Shown: positions 24,499 to 31,927 of the stretch, piece after piece | Numbering within the stretch: position 1 is the stretch's first letter | Layout: every line of letters starts with the position of its first letter | From: Brotaphodocola faecis | GTDB lineage: Bacteria; Bacillota; Clostridia; Lachnospirales; Lachnospiraceae | DNA: 64,000 nt | Reading direction: 5' to 3' | Assembly: GCF_040096075.1 (NCBI RefSeq) | Contig: NZ_JBBMFJ010000018.1 | Span: 1 to 64,000 of the forward strand | Program-made: the position numbers and the translations under genes | Notes under the pieces: model-generated | What the model saw: only the letters and a program-made list of their open reading frames with translations | Told to the model about the DNA's origin: nothing | Database searches by the model: none

Positions 24499-24552
24499 GG
24501 CTTCCTCCTTAAGTGTATGCGTAGCGCATCATATTCTTTTATACTTCCTTTT

Positions 24553-24581
24553 AATATACCATAACCACAGACCCCTTTCAA
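24553..24581 (-). promoter_or_regulatory. Sigma-A promoter of the pyrFKDE operon
   Basis: Minus strand: -35 TTGAAA (24576-24581), 17-bp spacer, -10 TATATT (24553-24558), about 55 nt before the pyrF ATG. The leader contains a small ATGCG/CGCAT hairpin just before the RBS. Confidence 0.62.
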
Positions 24582-24598
24582 CCGAAAAAAGTGTATAG

Positions 24599-25471
24599 TT
24601 AACGATACCGTTTTTTCATGGAAAAGCCCCGCCCGCTTACCTCGCTGACCCGGTTTACTACCATAAAACTTTCCGGATCAATGGCATGAATCAGTTTTTC
24701 CAGTCTTGGAAGTTCCCGGTTGGAGATCACGCTGAAGATCATCTGGGTCTGATGCTTCAGATAACCGGTCTCTCCGGAAAGCATGGTTACGCCGCGGTCC
24801 ATCTCCGAGATAATGGCTTCCCGGATTTTCTGGGCATGCTTGCTGACGATTCGCACCTCCGTGCGGGTGGTTCCCATCAGCATCAGCTTATCCAGGACCA
24901 GTGTGTAGGTCATGACCAGGATCAGTCCATACATTACCTTTTCCGGCGGATTTCCAACAGCCTGAACCAGAAGAATGCAGAAATCGAACACATACATGGA
25001 AATTGAAACTGGAATTCTCAGATAATGATTGAGCACCAGCGGCGGAATATCCATTCCTCCGGTCGATGCCCCGGCGCGGATCACGATTCCAAGAGAAGAC
25101 CCGATCCCCAGGCCTGAAAATATCGTGCATAAAAACAGATCCTGTGTCAACACAAGATTTCCAAACAGTTTCTCAAAAAATCCCAGGGCAATGGGATATA
25201 CAAAGGTACTCACAATGGTAGTCAGCGCAAACTTCCGCCCCATGACCTTCCATCCGATCAGCAGCATGATCACGTTAAATGACAGCACAAAGGAGGACAC
25301 CGGAATCCCGAACGCGCGGTTTAACGCCAGTCCGATCCCTGTCGTTCCTCCCGTAAGAAGTCCCGCCGGCATCAGAAACAGTTTAACCGCCAGCGCATAC
25401 AAAATATTTCCCAGTATCACGATTCCCAGAGAACCCGCTTTCTGTAATCGCTCACTCCAGTTCGTCTCCAT
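24599..25471 (-). CDS. YitT family membrane protein (DUF161 plus DUF2179)
   Basis: A 290-residue protein with five or six N-terminal membrane segments (about 10-200; motifs LMPAGLLTGGTTGIGLALN and RAGASTGGMDI) and a soluble C-terminal DUF2179 domain (about 215-285; VTMLSGETGYLKHQTQMIF). The family is widespread in Firmicutes and its transport role is not established. GAATTATG context with GGAG upstream. Stop codon lies 18 bp before the pyrF -35, on the same strand, with no clear terminator between. Confidence 0.82.
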   Translation of the reverse strand: METNWSERLQKAGSLGIVILGNILYALAVKLFLMPAGLLTGGTTGIGLALNRAFGIPVSSFVLSFNVIMLLIGWKVMGRKFALTTIVSTFVYPIALGFFEKLFGNLVLTQDLFLCTIFSGLGIGSSLGIVIRAGASTGGMDIPPLVLNHYLRIPVSISMYVFDFCILLVQAVGNPPEKVMYGLILVMTYTLVLDKLMLMGTTRTEVRIVSKHAQKIREAIISEMDRGVTMLSGETGYLKHQTQMIFSVISNRELPRLEKLIHAIDPESFMVVNRVSEVSGRGFSMKKRYR

Positions 25472-25509
25472 AATTTCTGTTCTCCTTCCATACGAATTGT
25501 CTGTAATTC

Positions 25510-25722
25510 ATAGAACGTCCTTGTTTTTTAAGAACAAGTTTTTTCATAGGACGTAATTTCCTATAAAATGAAAAAGAATCCGGCTTGCCGGATTCTCGCG
25601 CCGAGGCGCGGTTGCTTCAGCAACCATCTGCCATTGCGCCGAGTGCGCATCCTCGCGGAGCGTTTTTGTATGATAGGACGCAATTTCCTATCATACAAAA
25701 AACGCCTGTCAGGGAATTTTCC
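25510..25722. repeat. Multi-hairpin intergenic element with a repeated 19-nt motif
   Basis: This 348-bp gap between yitT and lrgB holds at least five hairpins: CTTGTT/AACAAG followed by TTTTTT (25520-25544), CATAGGA/TCCTAT (25545-25564), GAATCCGGC/GCCGGATTC (25576-25595), GGTTGC/GCAACC (25610-25625) and an 11-bp GTATGATAGGA/TCCTATCATAC flanked by T and A runs (25668-25696). The motif ATAGGACG-Y-AATTTCCTAT occurs twice (25546-25564, 25673-25691). Some stems can act as terminators for lrgAB or yitT; the repetition suggests a mobile palindromic unit. Confidence 0.6.
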
Positions 25723-25818
25723 CTAACAGACGTGGATCAAGGCATCGGCCTAATACATTTTCAGTATAAAAAATCTGCTGCTTTCTGTCAAGACAGAAGT
25801 CTTTCTTATTAGATCTTC

Positions 25819-26511
25819 TTATTTGATCAGTCCCGATACCAGCGGAACAACGATGACCGTCATCAATCCGGCTACCGCGATGGAAAGGCTGCTCATAGCA
25901 CCTTCTACCTCTCCCAGTTCCAGAGCCTTCGAAGTACCAATCGCATGGGCGGAAGTTCCCAGTGCCAGTCCTTTGGCAATAGGCTCTTCGATCTTCAGGA
26001 TCTTAAACAGCGTCTCTGCGATAATATTTCCGAAAATACCGGTAATAATGATACACACTACGGTAATCGTTACAATACCGCCGGCTTCCTCACTGACGCC
26101 CATACCAATGGCTGTGGTAATGGACTTTGGCAGGAAGGAAACATAGTGTATATGCTCCACTCCAAACAGGGTACACAGTAAAAAGATACTGCCCGCGCTG
26201 GCTGCCACTCCGGAAGTAATGGATATGATTACGGAAACGAAATTCTGCTTTAAAAGTTCCAGCTGCTTATACAGCGGAATAGCCAGACACACCGTAGCCG
26301 GTGTCAGCAGATAGCTGATGTACTTGGCACTATTATTATAAGAAGCATAATCCACATGCAAAAACTGCAGCACTGCAATGACAATCACAACCGCCACCAA
26401 CAGCGGATTCAAAATAGCCCAGCCCACTTTTTTCTTAAGCCAGCAGCCAATCAGATACGCAGCCAGACTGATCACAAATCCAAAATAAAGGGATTCCTGT
26501 AAAACACTCAT
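25819..26511 (-). CDS. lrgB: LrgB-family membrane protein
   Basis: A 230-residue LrgB/CidB family protein with about seven hydrophobic segments. Motifs: LLTPATVCLAIPLYKQ, SITTAIGMGVSEEAGG and LGTSAHAIGTSKALELGEVEGAMSSL, all typical. With LrgA it was described as a holin/antiholin-like modulator of murein hydrolases; in Bacillus and staphylococci related pairs act in pyruvate transport. Its ATG overlaps the lrgA stop (ATGA), so the two are coupled. Confidence 0.88.
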   Translation of the reverse strand: MSVLQESLYFGFVISLAAYLIGCWLKKKVGWAILNPLLVAVVIVIAVLQFLHVDYASYNNSAKYISYLLTPATVCLAIPLYKQLELLKQNFVSVIISITSGVAASAGSIFLLCTLFGVEHIHYVSFLPKSITTAIGMGVSEEAGGIVTITVVCIIITGIFGNIIAETLFKILKIEEPIAKGLALGTSAHAIGTSKALELGEVEGAMSSLSIAVAGLMTVIVVPLVSGLIK

Positions 26512-26891
26512 GCTTTTGTCTCCTCTCCTGCGTTTGTTTTATTCTTTTTCAGAAGCTTCACCATAAATTCTGTCACCTTACCGGTCACGCCCATGACCAC
26601 AACCGTAGAAACCAGACAGGTTACGATCAGAGGAATCAGAATTGCTTTCATGGCATCGTAGCTGTCGATCAGTCCGACGGAAGCCGGAATAAACATAATC
26701 GGCATCGTATCCAGAAGGAAATTTCCGGTAGCTTCAATATCTTCCAGTTTCATCACTTTTGTGCAAAGCAAAAGTAAGAGTAGAAACAGTCCGTATACAC
26801 CAGCTGGAACCGGCAGCGGCAAAAGCTTGTTTAAAAATTCTCCGATCATCGTAATGCCAAAGATGATCGCTGATTCTTTGATATACTTCAT
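26508..26891 (-). CDS. lrgA: LrgA/CidA-family membrane protein
   Basis: A 127-residue protein with four hydrophobic segments, including the family block FLNKLLPLPVPAGVYGLFLLL and LDTMPIMFIPASVGLI. The frame is open to 27005, but the ATG at 26891 has AAAGGA 7 nt upstream and gives the standard length. It is the partner of lrgB, overlapping by 4 nt. The 190-bp region to the divergent GNAT gene must hold both promoters; no LytTR-type regulator is adjacent. Confidence 0.86.
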   Translation of the reverse strand: MKYIKESAIIFGITMIGEFLNKLLPLPVPAGVYGLFLLLLLLCTKVMKLEDIEATGNFLLDTMPIMFIPASVGLIDSYDAMKAILIPLIVTCLVSTVVVMGVTGKVTEFMVKLLKKNKTNAGEETKA

Positions 26892-27081
26892 GATTTGTCC
26901 TTTCCGGTGACTGCTGCAACGCATCACCGTTTCGTATTGTATACAGTTCAAATTTTGTAAACAGTAATGTATTCTACCATCGGAAACGAAAAAGTCAATG
27001 TACATTCTTGTATTCTTTATGTTTTTTTCCTATACTCTACTTACAAACGAAACGACAGAAAATTCTCATCAGGAGGTCTCC

Positions 27082-27846
27082 ATGAACCTTGACATTCATA
27101 TTTGCCCAACCAATTTGCTCACCCAAAAGCAACAGCAGGAACTCGCAGATCTGACTGCTTTCTGCCGCCATCATGACGGCACTGATTTGTCCTATCCTAC
27201 CGACGAAGAAGACCTGACTCACATGCTCGGTTATCTTCCGGACGGCCGCCTTGCCGCCTGCCTGACTCTCATTCCCTACGAGGAAACCCTGGCAGAATGC
27301 TGTGCCTTCACCCACCCGGTCTTCCGCAGACAGGGATTCTTTTCCAAGCTTTTAGAAGAAGCAATCTCCCAGTATCCCAGTGTTGATCTGCTCTTTGCTG
27401 TCTCCGAAGACTGCAAAGATGCGCTCAAAGTTCTGGAATCCATGGAGGCAGAGAAGGATTCCGACGAACATATGATGGAATGTGAGCTGAACAGCCAGTG
27501 CATAGCACAGCAGTCCGGCATTGCAGACAGTAGTTTCCATCCGTTTTCCCTGTTCCGGACCTCGGAAACCGAATACGTCCTCTACCGCTCCGGTGCTCTC
27601 TGCGGTACTGCCTCGGCTGAACCGGTCAGCGAAACTACAGTCTGCCTTCACCATGTGGAAATACTTCCGGAATTCCGGAACCAGGGCTGTGGAACTGCAT
27701 TTTTGTGCCTGCTTCTCCCCAGCCTTTCCGAAAACGGATTCCGGAAGGTCATTTTGCAGGTCGCCGGAGATAATGCCCCCGCCATGGCCCTGTATAAAAA
27801 AACAGGGTTTTCTGTCACGAAAACCCTGTCGTATTACTTCTATTAA
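27082..27846 (+). CDS. GNAT-family N-acetyltransferase (two GNAT units)
   Basis: A 254-residue protein that looks like two fused GNAT domains. The N-terminal unit has HPVFRRQGFFSKLLEEA (about 75-92); the C-terminal unit has VEILPEFRNQGCGTAFL (about 191-207), the acetyl-CoA pyrophosphate-binding pattern, and ALYKKTGF near the end. The substrate is unknown. The frame is open from 26998, but the ATG at 27082 has AGGAGG 5 nt upstream. The last codons contain a perfect hairpin that acts as terminator for the convergent Mrp gene. Confidence 0.82.
   Translation: MNLDIHICPTNLLTQKQQQELADLTAFCRHHDGTDLSYPTDEEDLTHMLGYLPDGRLAACLTLIPYEETLAECCAFTHPVFRRQGFFSKLLEEAISQYPSVDLLFAVSEDCKDALKVLESMEAEKDSDEHMMECELNSQCIAQQSGIADSSFHPFSLFRTSETEYVLYRSGALCGTASAEPVSETTVCLHHVEILPEFRNQGCGTAFLCLLLPSLSENGFRKVILQVAGDNAPAMALYKKTGFSVTKTLSYYFY
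27793..27828 (-). terminator. Mrp terminator embedded in the GNAT coding region
   Basis: CAGGGTTTTC (27803-27812)/GAAAACCCTG (27819-27828), a perfect 10-bp stem with a 6-nt loop, followed on the minus strand by TTTTTTT. It lies 60-90 nt after the Mrp stop codon but inside the last codons of the convergent GNAT gene. Confidence 0.78.
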
Positions 27847-27886
27847 AATCGAACAATTGTACAGGTGATGCCTGATTTTCTGTGCT

Positions 27887-28723
27887 TTACAGCTCCATAG
27901 CCTTCTCAGCTGCCAGATCAAACCAGTCTCTCTCCAGATACTCGATGGTGCCGTTGTCCACATGCTCGGCTACCTTCGGGTCAATCGGGAGCTTAGCCAG
28001 TACCGGAATGTTGTACTCTTTGGCAATCTCATCGATATGGCTCTCACCGAATACAGAGATCTTCTTGCCGCAGTCCGGGCACTCTAAGTAGCTCATGTTC
28101 TCCACCAGGCCAAGGATCGGAATATTCATCTTCTGAGCCATTTTCACAGCCTTAGCCACGATCATGGAAACCAGCTCCTGCGGAGAGGTTACGATGATGA
28201 TGCCATTCACCGGAAGGGACTGGAATACGGTTAAAGGAACGTCACCGGTTCCCGGCGGCATGTCCACGAACATGTAATCTACATCCTCCCAGAGAGTTTC
28301 ATTCCAGAACTGTTTGACAGCGCCTGCAATAACCGGACCTCTCCAGATGACCGGATCGGTGTCGTTGTCTAACAGCAGGTTTGCGGACATGATGTCGATG
28401 CCCAGCGCGGAAGTAGCCGGGATCATCAGGTTGTCCTTGGTCATCATGACCATGTTATTATTCAGGCCAAATGCCTTCGGGATAGACGGACCGGTAATGT
28501 CCGCATCCAGGATTGCGGTATGCTTGCCCTTGCTGTTCATCTTCACTGCCATCATGGCGGTGACCAGGGATTTGCCGACGCCGCCCTTACCGCTGACTAC
28601 GCCGATTACTTTTTTCACACTGCTTGCCGGATTTAACGGCTCTAAAAAACTTGTCTGCTCTGCCGTGCGGCTTCCACAGGATTCGCCGCAGGTGCTGCAG
28701 TTATGGGTACAATTTTCGCTCAT
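27887..28723 (-). CDS. Mrp/NBP35 family iron-sulfur carrier ATPase
   Basis: A 278-residue P-loop NTPase. The N terminus has a CX3CX2CX3C cluster (C5, C9, C12, C16), as in NBP35-like members. The deviant Walker A is GVVSGKGGVGKSLV and the C-terminal CPDC bridges the cluster between subunits. Family members carry and deliver [4Fe-4S] clusters. The frame is open to 28783, but the ATG at 28723 has GGAGG 7 nt upstream. Its terminator lies inside the convergent GNAT gene. It is divergent from the alarmone synthetase. Confidence 0.9.
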   Translation of the reverse strand: MSENCTHNCSTCGESCGSRTAEQTSFLEPLNPASSVKKVIGVVSGKGGVGKSLVTAMMAVKMNSKGKHTAILDADITGPSIPKAFGLNNNMVMMTKDNLMIPATSALGIDIMSANLLLDNDTDPVIWRGPVIAGAVKQFWNETLWEDVDYMFVDMPPGTGDVPLTVFQSLPVNGIIIVTSPQELVSMIVAKAVKMAQKMNIPILGLVENMSYLECPDCGKKISVFGESHIDEIAKEYNIPVLAKLPIDPKVAEHVDNGTIEYLERDWFDLAAEKAMEL

Positions 28724-28826
28724 GTAAATACCTCCAGATTCTGATACACTCTTTGTGTTACTGCTGACCCTGAATTCAAGCATACCACATTTCTCTCCAA
28801 AACAAAACCCTTGTATACAAAAATAT

Positions 28827-28852
28827 GTTACCGCTCATGCGTTGCACAAACA
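28827..28852 (+). repeat. Partial copy of the 6287-6433 palindromic element
   Basis: 22 of 26 positions are identical to 6294-6319 (GTTACTG... to ...GCAAACA), covering one terminal inverted repeat only. It lies upstream of the alarmone synthetase promoter and may be an element remnant. Confidence 0.4.
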
Positions 28853-28862
28853 AAAATACACC

Positions 28863-28890
28863 TTGTATGACGTGTGGAATCTGGTATAAT
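28863..28890 (+). promoter_or_regulatory. Sigma-A promoter of the small alarmone synthetase gene
   Basis: Plus strand: -35 TTGTAT (28863-28868), 16-bp spacer, -10 TATAAT (28885-28890) preceded by TGG. The leader is about 64 nt. Confidence 0.65.
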
Positions 28891-28960
28891 ATAGATAATA
28901 TTCCAACAATATTTTCCAGATACAGGAAATATTGCACAAAAAGCAACGAGGTAGTTACCA

Positions 28961-29671
28961 ATGAACATGAATATGAACCCGAACAGCGAGCTGGTTCAGT
29001 CCGCTGTCAACGTCCCGAATCTCGTACAGGTTCCGGACGCCCTCATCAGCCAGGCACAGGAATTCCAGCGTGCCATGATGATGTACACCTGCGCCATCCG
29101 CGAAGTGAAAACCAAACTGGAAGTCTTAAACGATGAGCTTTCCATTAAAAATCAGAGAAACCCCATCGAGATGATCAAGTCCCGGGTGAAAAAGCCTTTA
29201 AGCATCGTAGAAAAGCTGCAGCGCAGAAACCTTCCGGTCACGCTCGAATCCATGATGAACAACTTAGACGATGTAGCCGGCATCCGTGTCATCTGCTCCT
29301 TCGTGGACGATATCTATGCCGTAGCCAACATGCTGGTAAGCCAGGATGACATCACCGTCATTGCCATCAAGGACTACATCAAAAATCCGAAGTCCAACGG
29401 CTACCGCAGCTACCACCTCATCATTGAAATCCCGGTTTTCTTCTCAGAAGAGAAAAAGAACCTGCGCGTAGAAGTCCAGATCCGTACCATTGCCATGGAT
29501 TTCTGGGCCAGCCTGGACCACCAGTTAAAGTACAAAAAGGACATCGGCGCTGCCGCTGACGAAATCAGCGAAGACCTGCGCCAGTGCGCCGAAGTCATTG
29601 CCGCCACCGACCAGCACATGCTCCAGATCCGAAAGAGTATTGAGGAAAAAAGCGCACGGCAAAGTAAATAG
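28961..29671 (+). CDS. Small alarmone synthetase (RelQ/YjbM type GTP pyrophosphokinase)
   Basis: A 236-residue single-domain (p)ppGpp synthetase lacking the HD hydrolase and C-terminal regulatory domains of long RelA/SpoT proteins. RelA/SpoT-domain motifs: DDVAGIRVICSFVDDIY, YIKNPKSNGYRSYHLII and EVQIRTIAMDFWASLDHQLKYK. It would transfer pyrophosphate from ATP to GDP or GTP, giving a stress alarmone made independently of the ribosome. The ATG has GAGGT 8 nt upstream. A strong terminator follows at 29691-29736. Confidence 0.9.
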   Translation: MNMNMNPNSELVQSAVNVPNLVQVPDALISQAQEFQRAMMMYTCAIREVKTKLEVLNDELSIKNQRNPIEMIKSRVKKPLSIVEKLQRRNLPVTLESMMNNLDDVAGIRVICSFVDDIYAVANMLVSQDDITVIAIKDYIKNPKSNGYRSYHLIIEIPVFFSEEKKNLRVEVQIRTIAMDFWASLDHQLKYKKDIGAAADEISEDLRQCAEVIAATDQHMLQIRKSIEEKSARQSK

Positions 29672-29690
29672 CAATTTATTCCAACACAAT

Positions 29691-29736
29691 AGGACCGGAA
29701 AATCTGCCGCGGCGGATTTTTCCGGTCCTTGTTTTT
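29691..29736 (+). terminator. Terminator after the alarmone synthetase gene
   Basis: Long stem AGGACCGGAAAA.../...TTTTCCGGTCCT with GCC/GGC pairs near the loop, followed by TGTTTTTG on the plus strand. It separates the convergent folT gene, whose stop is at 29748. Confidence 0.85.
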
Positions 29737-29747
29737 GCGCAATATTT

Positions 29748-30320
29748 TTAGATGAGTGCTTTGCGCCCTGCCGTTTTCAGCAGGCGGAACACTCCGGATG
29801 CCTCCAGTGTCTTTCCGATGGTGTAAAACAGCATGGAATTGACGGGCCACATGATGAGGTTTTTGAGTACCCGCATCGGCAGGAGTGCCAGGAATCCTTT
29901 TCCGTAGAGCATGCTCAGCCACAGGGTTCCAAGGAGCATGTTGCAGATGACGGATACGGTCAGCTCTGCAGCCAGCACCCGGACAAGACTGATGGGACGC
30001 TTGTAGAGGAAGCAGCCATAGAGAACACCGCCAACCATGGCTCCGATGGTAAAGCCCGGGAAGTATGCGCCGGTCGGGCGGATGATGTATTTTAAGATAT
30101 CAAGAGCGCCGCCGAACATCCCGCCTGCCACCGGACCGAACAGATAGTAGACAAACTGATTGGCAATGGTGGAAAAGCCAATCTTCAAATAATCTCCCAG
30201 CACCAGGGTAAAGTACCCCAGCACCACCGAGATGGCCGCAAACATGGCCATAACCGTGACCGTGTTAACATGCTTCAACTCTTCCAAGGAATCCGTGAAC
30301 AAAGCTGTAAATTTCTTCAT
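29748..30320 (-). CDS. folT: Folate-family ECF transporter S component
   Basis: A 189-residue membrane protein with about five or six helices. The body (VLGYFTLVLGDYLKIGFSTI, VYYLFGPVAGGMFGGALDILKYI, TGAYFPGFTIGAMVGG) matches the FolT group of substrate-binding ECF components that take up folates with a shared EcfA-A'-T module, which is encoded elsewhere. The frame is open to 30473, but I start at 30320: GGAGG lies 10 nt upstream, and the longer frame would run through the riboswitch. The tetrahydrofolate riboswitch in the leader strengthens the substrate assignment. Confidence 0.88.
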   Translation of the reverse strand: MKKFTALFTDSLEELKHVNTVTVMAMFAAISVVLGYFTLVLGDYLKIGFSTIANQFVYYLFGPVAGGMFGGALDILKYIIRPTGAYFPGFTIGAMVGGVLYGCFLYKRPISLVRVLAAELTVSVICNMLLGTLWLSMLYGKGFLALLPMRVLKNLIMWPVNSMLFYTIGKTLEASGVFRLLKTAGRKALI

Positions 30321-30331
30321 AAAAAAATTAC

Positions 30332-30362
30332 CTCCTTTGCAGAATTCTCTACTACAAAGGAG
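30332..30362 (-). promoter_or_regulatory. RBS-sequestering hairpin of the folT riboswitch
   Basis: CTCCTTTG and CAAAGGAG (30355-30362 and 30332-30339 on the plus strand) form a perfect 8-bp stem whose 3' arm is the folT ribosome binding site. It is the likely expression platform: translation is shut when this stem forms. Confidence 0.65.
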
Positions 30363-30378
30363 ATAAGATATCCTCTTC

Positions 30379-30488
30379 GCAGCGGGATGCGGTCCGCGTA
30401 CCGCGAAACTGCTGTATCCCACCAGTTTCTTCGTCCTGCCGGCAACTCCCTGTCCGGCTGGCACTTGACGCACGCAGACCTACTCTGC
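30379..30488 (-). promoter_or_regulatory. Tetrahydrofolate (THF) riboswitch
   Basis: Leader of folT, minus strand, about 110 nt. It shows the ordered THF-riboswitch elements: GCAGAGTAGG, GCGTCAAGTGCC, GGGAGTTGCC, GGACGAA, CGCGGTACGCGG and a closing CCGCATCCCGCTGC that pairs with the 5' side. THF riboswitches in Firmicutes precede folT and folE genes and usually act on translation. Here an RBS-sequestering hairpin follows at 30332-30362. The assignment is by motif recognition; a covariance-model search would settle it. Confidence 0.8.
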
Positions 30489-30549
30489 TTTCTTTATTTT
30501 ATTTTTGGTATAACGCTCAAACCGCCTTCGCAGCTGCCGTTGCGAGCTA

Positions 30550-31902
30550 CTATAGCACTTTTTTTGACTCCTGTAAAGTGTACTTTCGCATTTTGTAAAT
30601 ATAATATGGAATCAGCGGGATCAGAGCGGAGATCCAGGCCGCCGGGTCAGACAGACAGGTCTGCACAAAGCCACCGCCCAGATGCAGTACCAGCACAACC
30701 ACCGCACCTCTTGCCAGCAGTTCAAACACACCGCCCAGCATCGGCACCAGTCCGTATCCCATTCCCTGAAGCGCGTTCCGGTAAAGGAAGATGCTGCCCA
30801 GAAACGGATAACACCAGGATACAGTCTTAAAGTACTGATTTGCCGCGTCAATGACCACAGTCTTGGAACTGTCCACAAAGATCAGCGTCAGCTTCCCTGC
30901 AAAGAAATGGATGATCAGAAAGGAAGCCGCTGCCGCAATCAGGATCATGATCTGGGTATCTTTTACACCCTGGCGCACCCGGTCTAACCGTCCAGCGCCG
31001 CGGTTCTGTCCCACAAAAGTGGCGATCGTCGCGCCAAACGCAATGAAAATGGTATTGACCATGTTCTGCAGCTTTCCGGCTGCCGCATAGCCCGCAATGT
31101 AATCCGCGCCAAACACATTGATGGCACTCTGCACGATGATGGTTCCGATGGCCGTAATGGAAAACTGCAGTCCCATCGGTACACCAATGGACAAAAGACG
31201 CTGCATCATGGAAACATCCGATTCAAAATCTGCCTTCTGCAGCTTTAAAATGTCAAACTTCAGAATGATGTAAACCAGACACAGCAGTGCGGAAATTCCC
31301 TGGGCAATGACCGTCGCGTACGCGCAGCCCTCCACGCCCATGTGGAATTTCACAATAAACAGCACATCCAGTCCTGCATTGATCACCGCGGAGATGATCA
31401 GGAAATACAGTGGAGAACGCCCGTCTCCCAGTGCCCGCAGCACTGCGGCAAAGGCATTGTAAGCCGCCGTCACGCAGAGACCTGCGTAAATAATCCCCAT
31501 GTAGGCTGCCGTCTGTCCAATAATCTCGTCCGGCGTGTTCATGAGCCGAAGGATCGGTAGATTAAAAATCATAAGCCCTGCAGTCATGGCCACAACAAAG
31601 GCCACGCACAGATACACCGACATGGCCACATATCGGCGCATCTGCTGGTAGTCCTTCGCGCCAAAGCTCTGGGCTACCATGATGGAAAAACCACTGGTGA
31701 TTCCCTGAAGCCATCCGGTCACCAGAAAGATCAGGGATGTGGTGCTTCCGATGGCCGCCAGCGCGTTGACGCCAATGTAGCGGCCGGCCACCACGGAATC
31801 CACCAGATTGTAAAACTGCTGAAAAATATTTCCCAGATACGTTGGGATCATAAATGCCAGGATCAGGCGCACGGGATTGCCCCGCGTCATATCATTTGTC
31901 AT
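30550..31902 (-). CDS. MATE-family efflux transporter (second)
   Basis: A 450-residue MATE protein with about 12 membrane segments and the family start LILAFMIPTYLGNIFQQFYNLVD, then GASIMVAQSFGAKD-like GFSIMVAQSFGAKD and GQNRGAGRLDRVRQG in the second half. It shares only family-level resemblance with the MATE protein at 4902-6260. Substrate unknown. It follows a YfcC-type carrier on the same strand with 25 bp between them, so they may be co-transcribed. No strong terminator is visible before the folT leader. Confidence 0.87.
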   Translation of the reverse strand: MTNDMTRGNPVRLILAFMIPTYLGNIFQQFYNLVDSVVAGRYIGVNALAAIGSTTSLIFLVTGWLQGITSGFSIMVAQSFGAKDYQQMRRYVAMSVYLCVAFVVAMTAGLMIFNLPILRLMNTPDEIIGQTAAYMGIIYAGLCVTAAYNAFAAVLRALGDGRSPLYFLIISAVINAGLDVLFIVKFHMGVEGCAYATVIAQGISALLCLVYIILKFDILKLQKADFESDVSMMQRLLSIGVPMGLQFSITAIGTIIVQSAINVFGADYIAGYAAAGKLQNMVNTIFIAFGATIATFVGQNRGAGRLDRVRQGVKDTQIMILIAAAASFLIIHFFAGKLTLIFVDSSKTVVIDAANQYFKTVSWCYPFLGSIFLYRNALQGMGYGLVPMLGGVFELLARGAVVVLVLHLGGGFVQTCLSDPAAWISALIPLIPYYIYKMRKYTLQESKKVL

Positions 31903-31927
31903 GCTGAATTACTCCTGCACTTTCTGA

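Noticed and set aside
24499..24552. PyrR attenuator ahead of pyrF
   Set aside because: The leader from the predicted start site is only about 50 nt and contains no terminator/antiterminator pair.
25546..25691. CRISPR array
   Set aside because: Only two copies of a palindromic 19-nt motif, 127 bp apart, with no regular spacers and no cas genes.
30321..30473. N-terminal extension of FolT
   Set aside because: It would be translated from the THF riboswitch; homology and RBS start at 30320.
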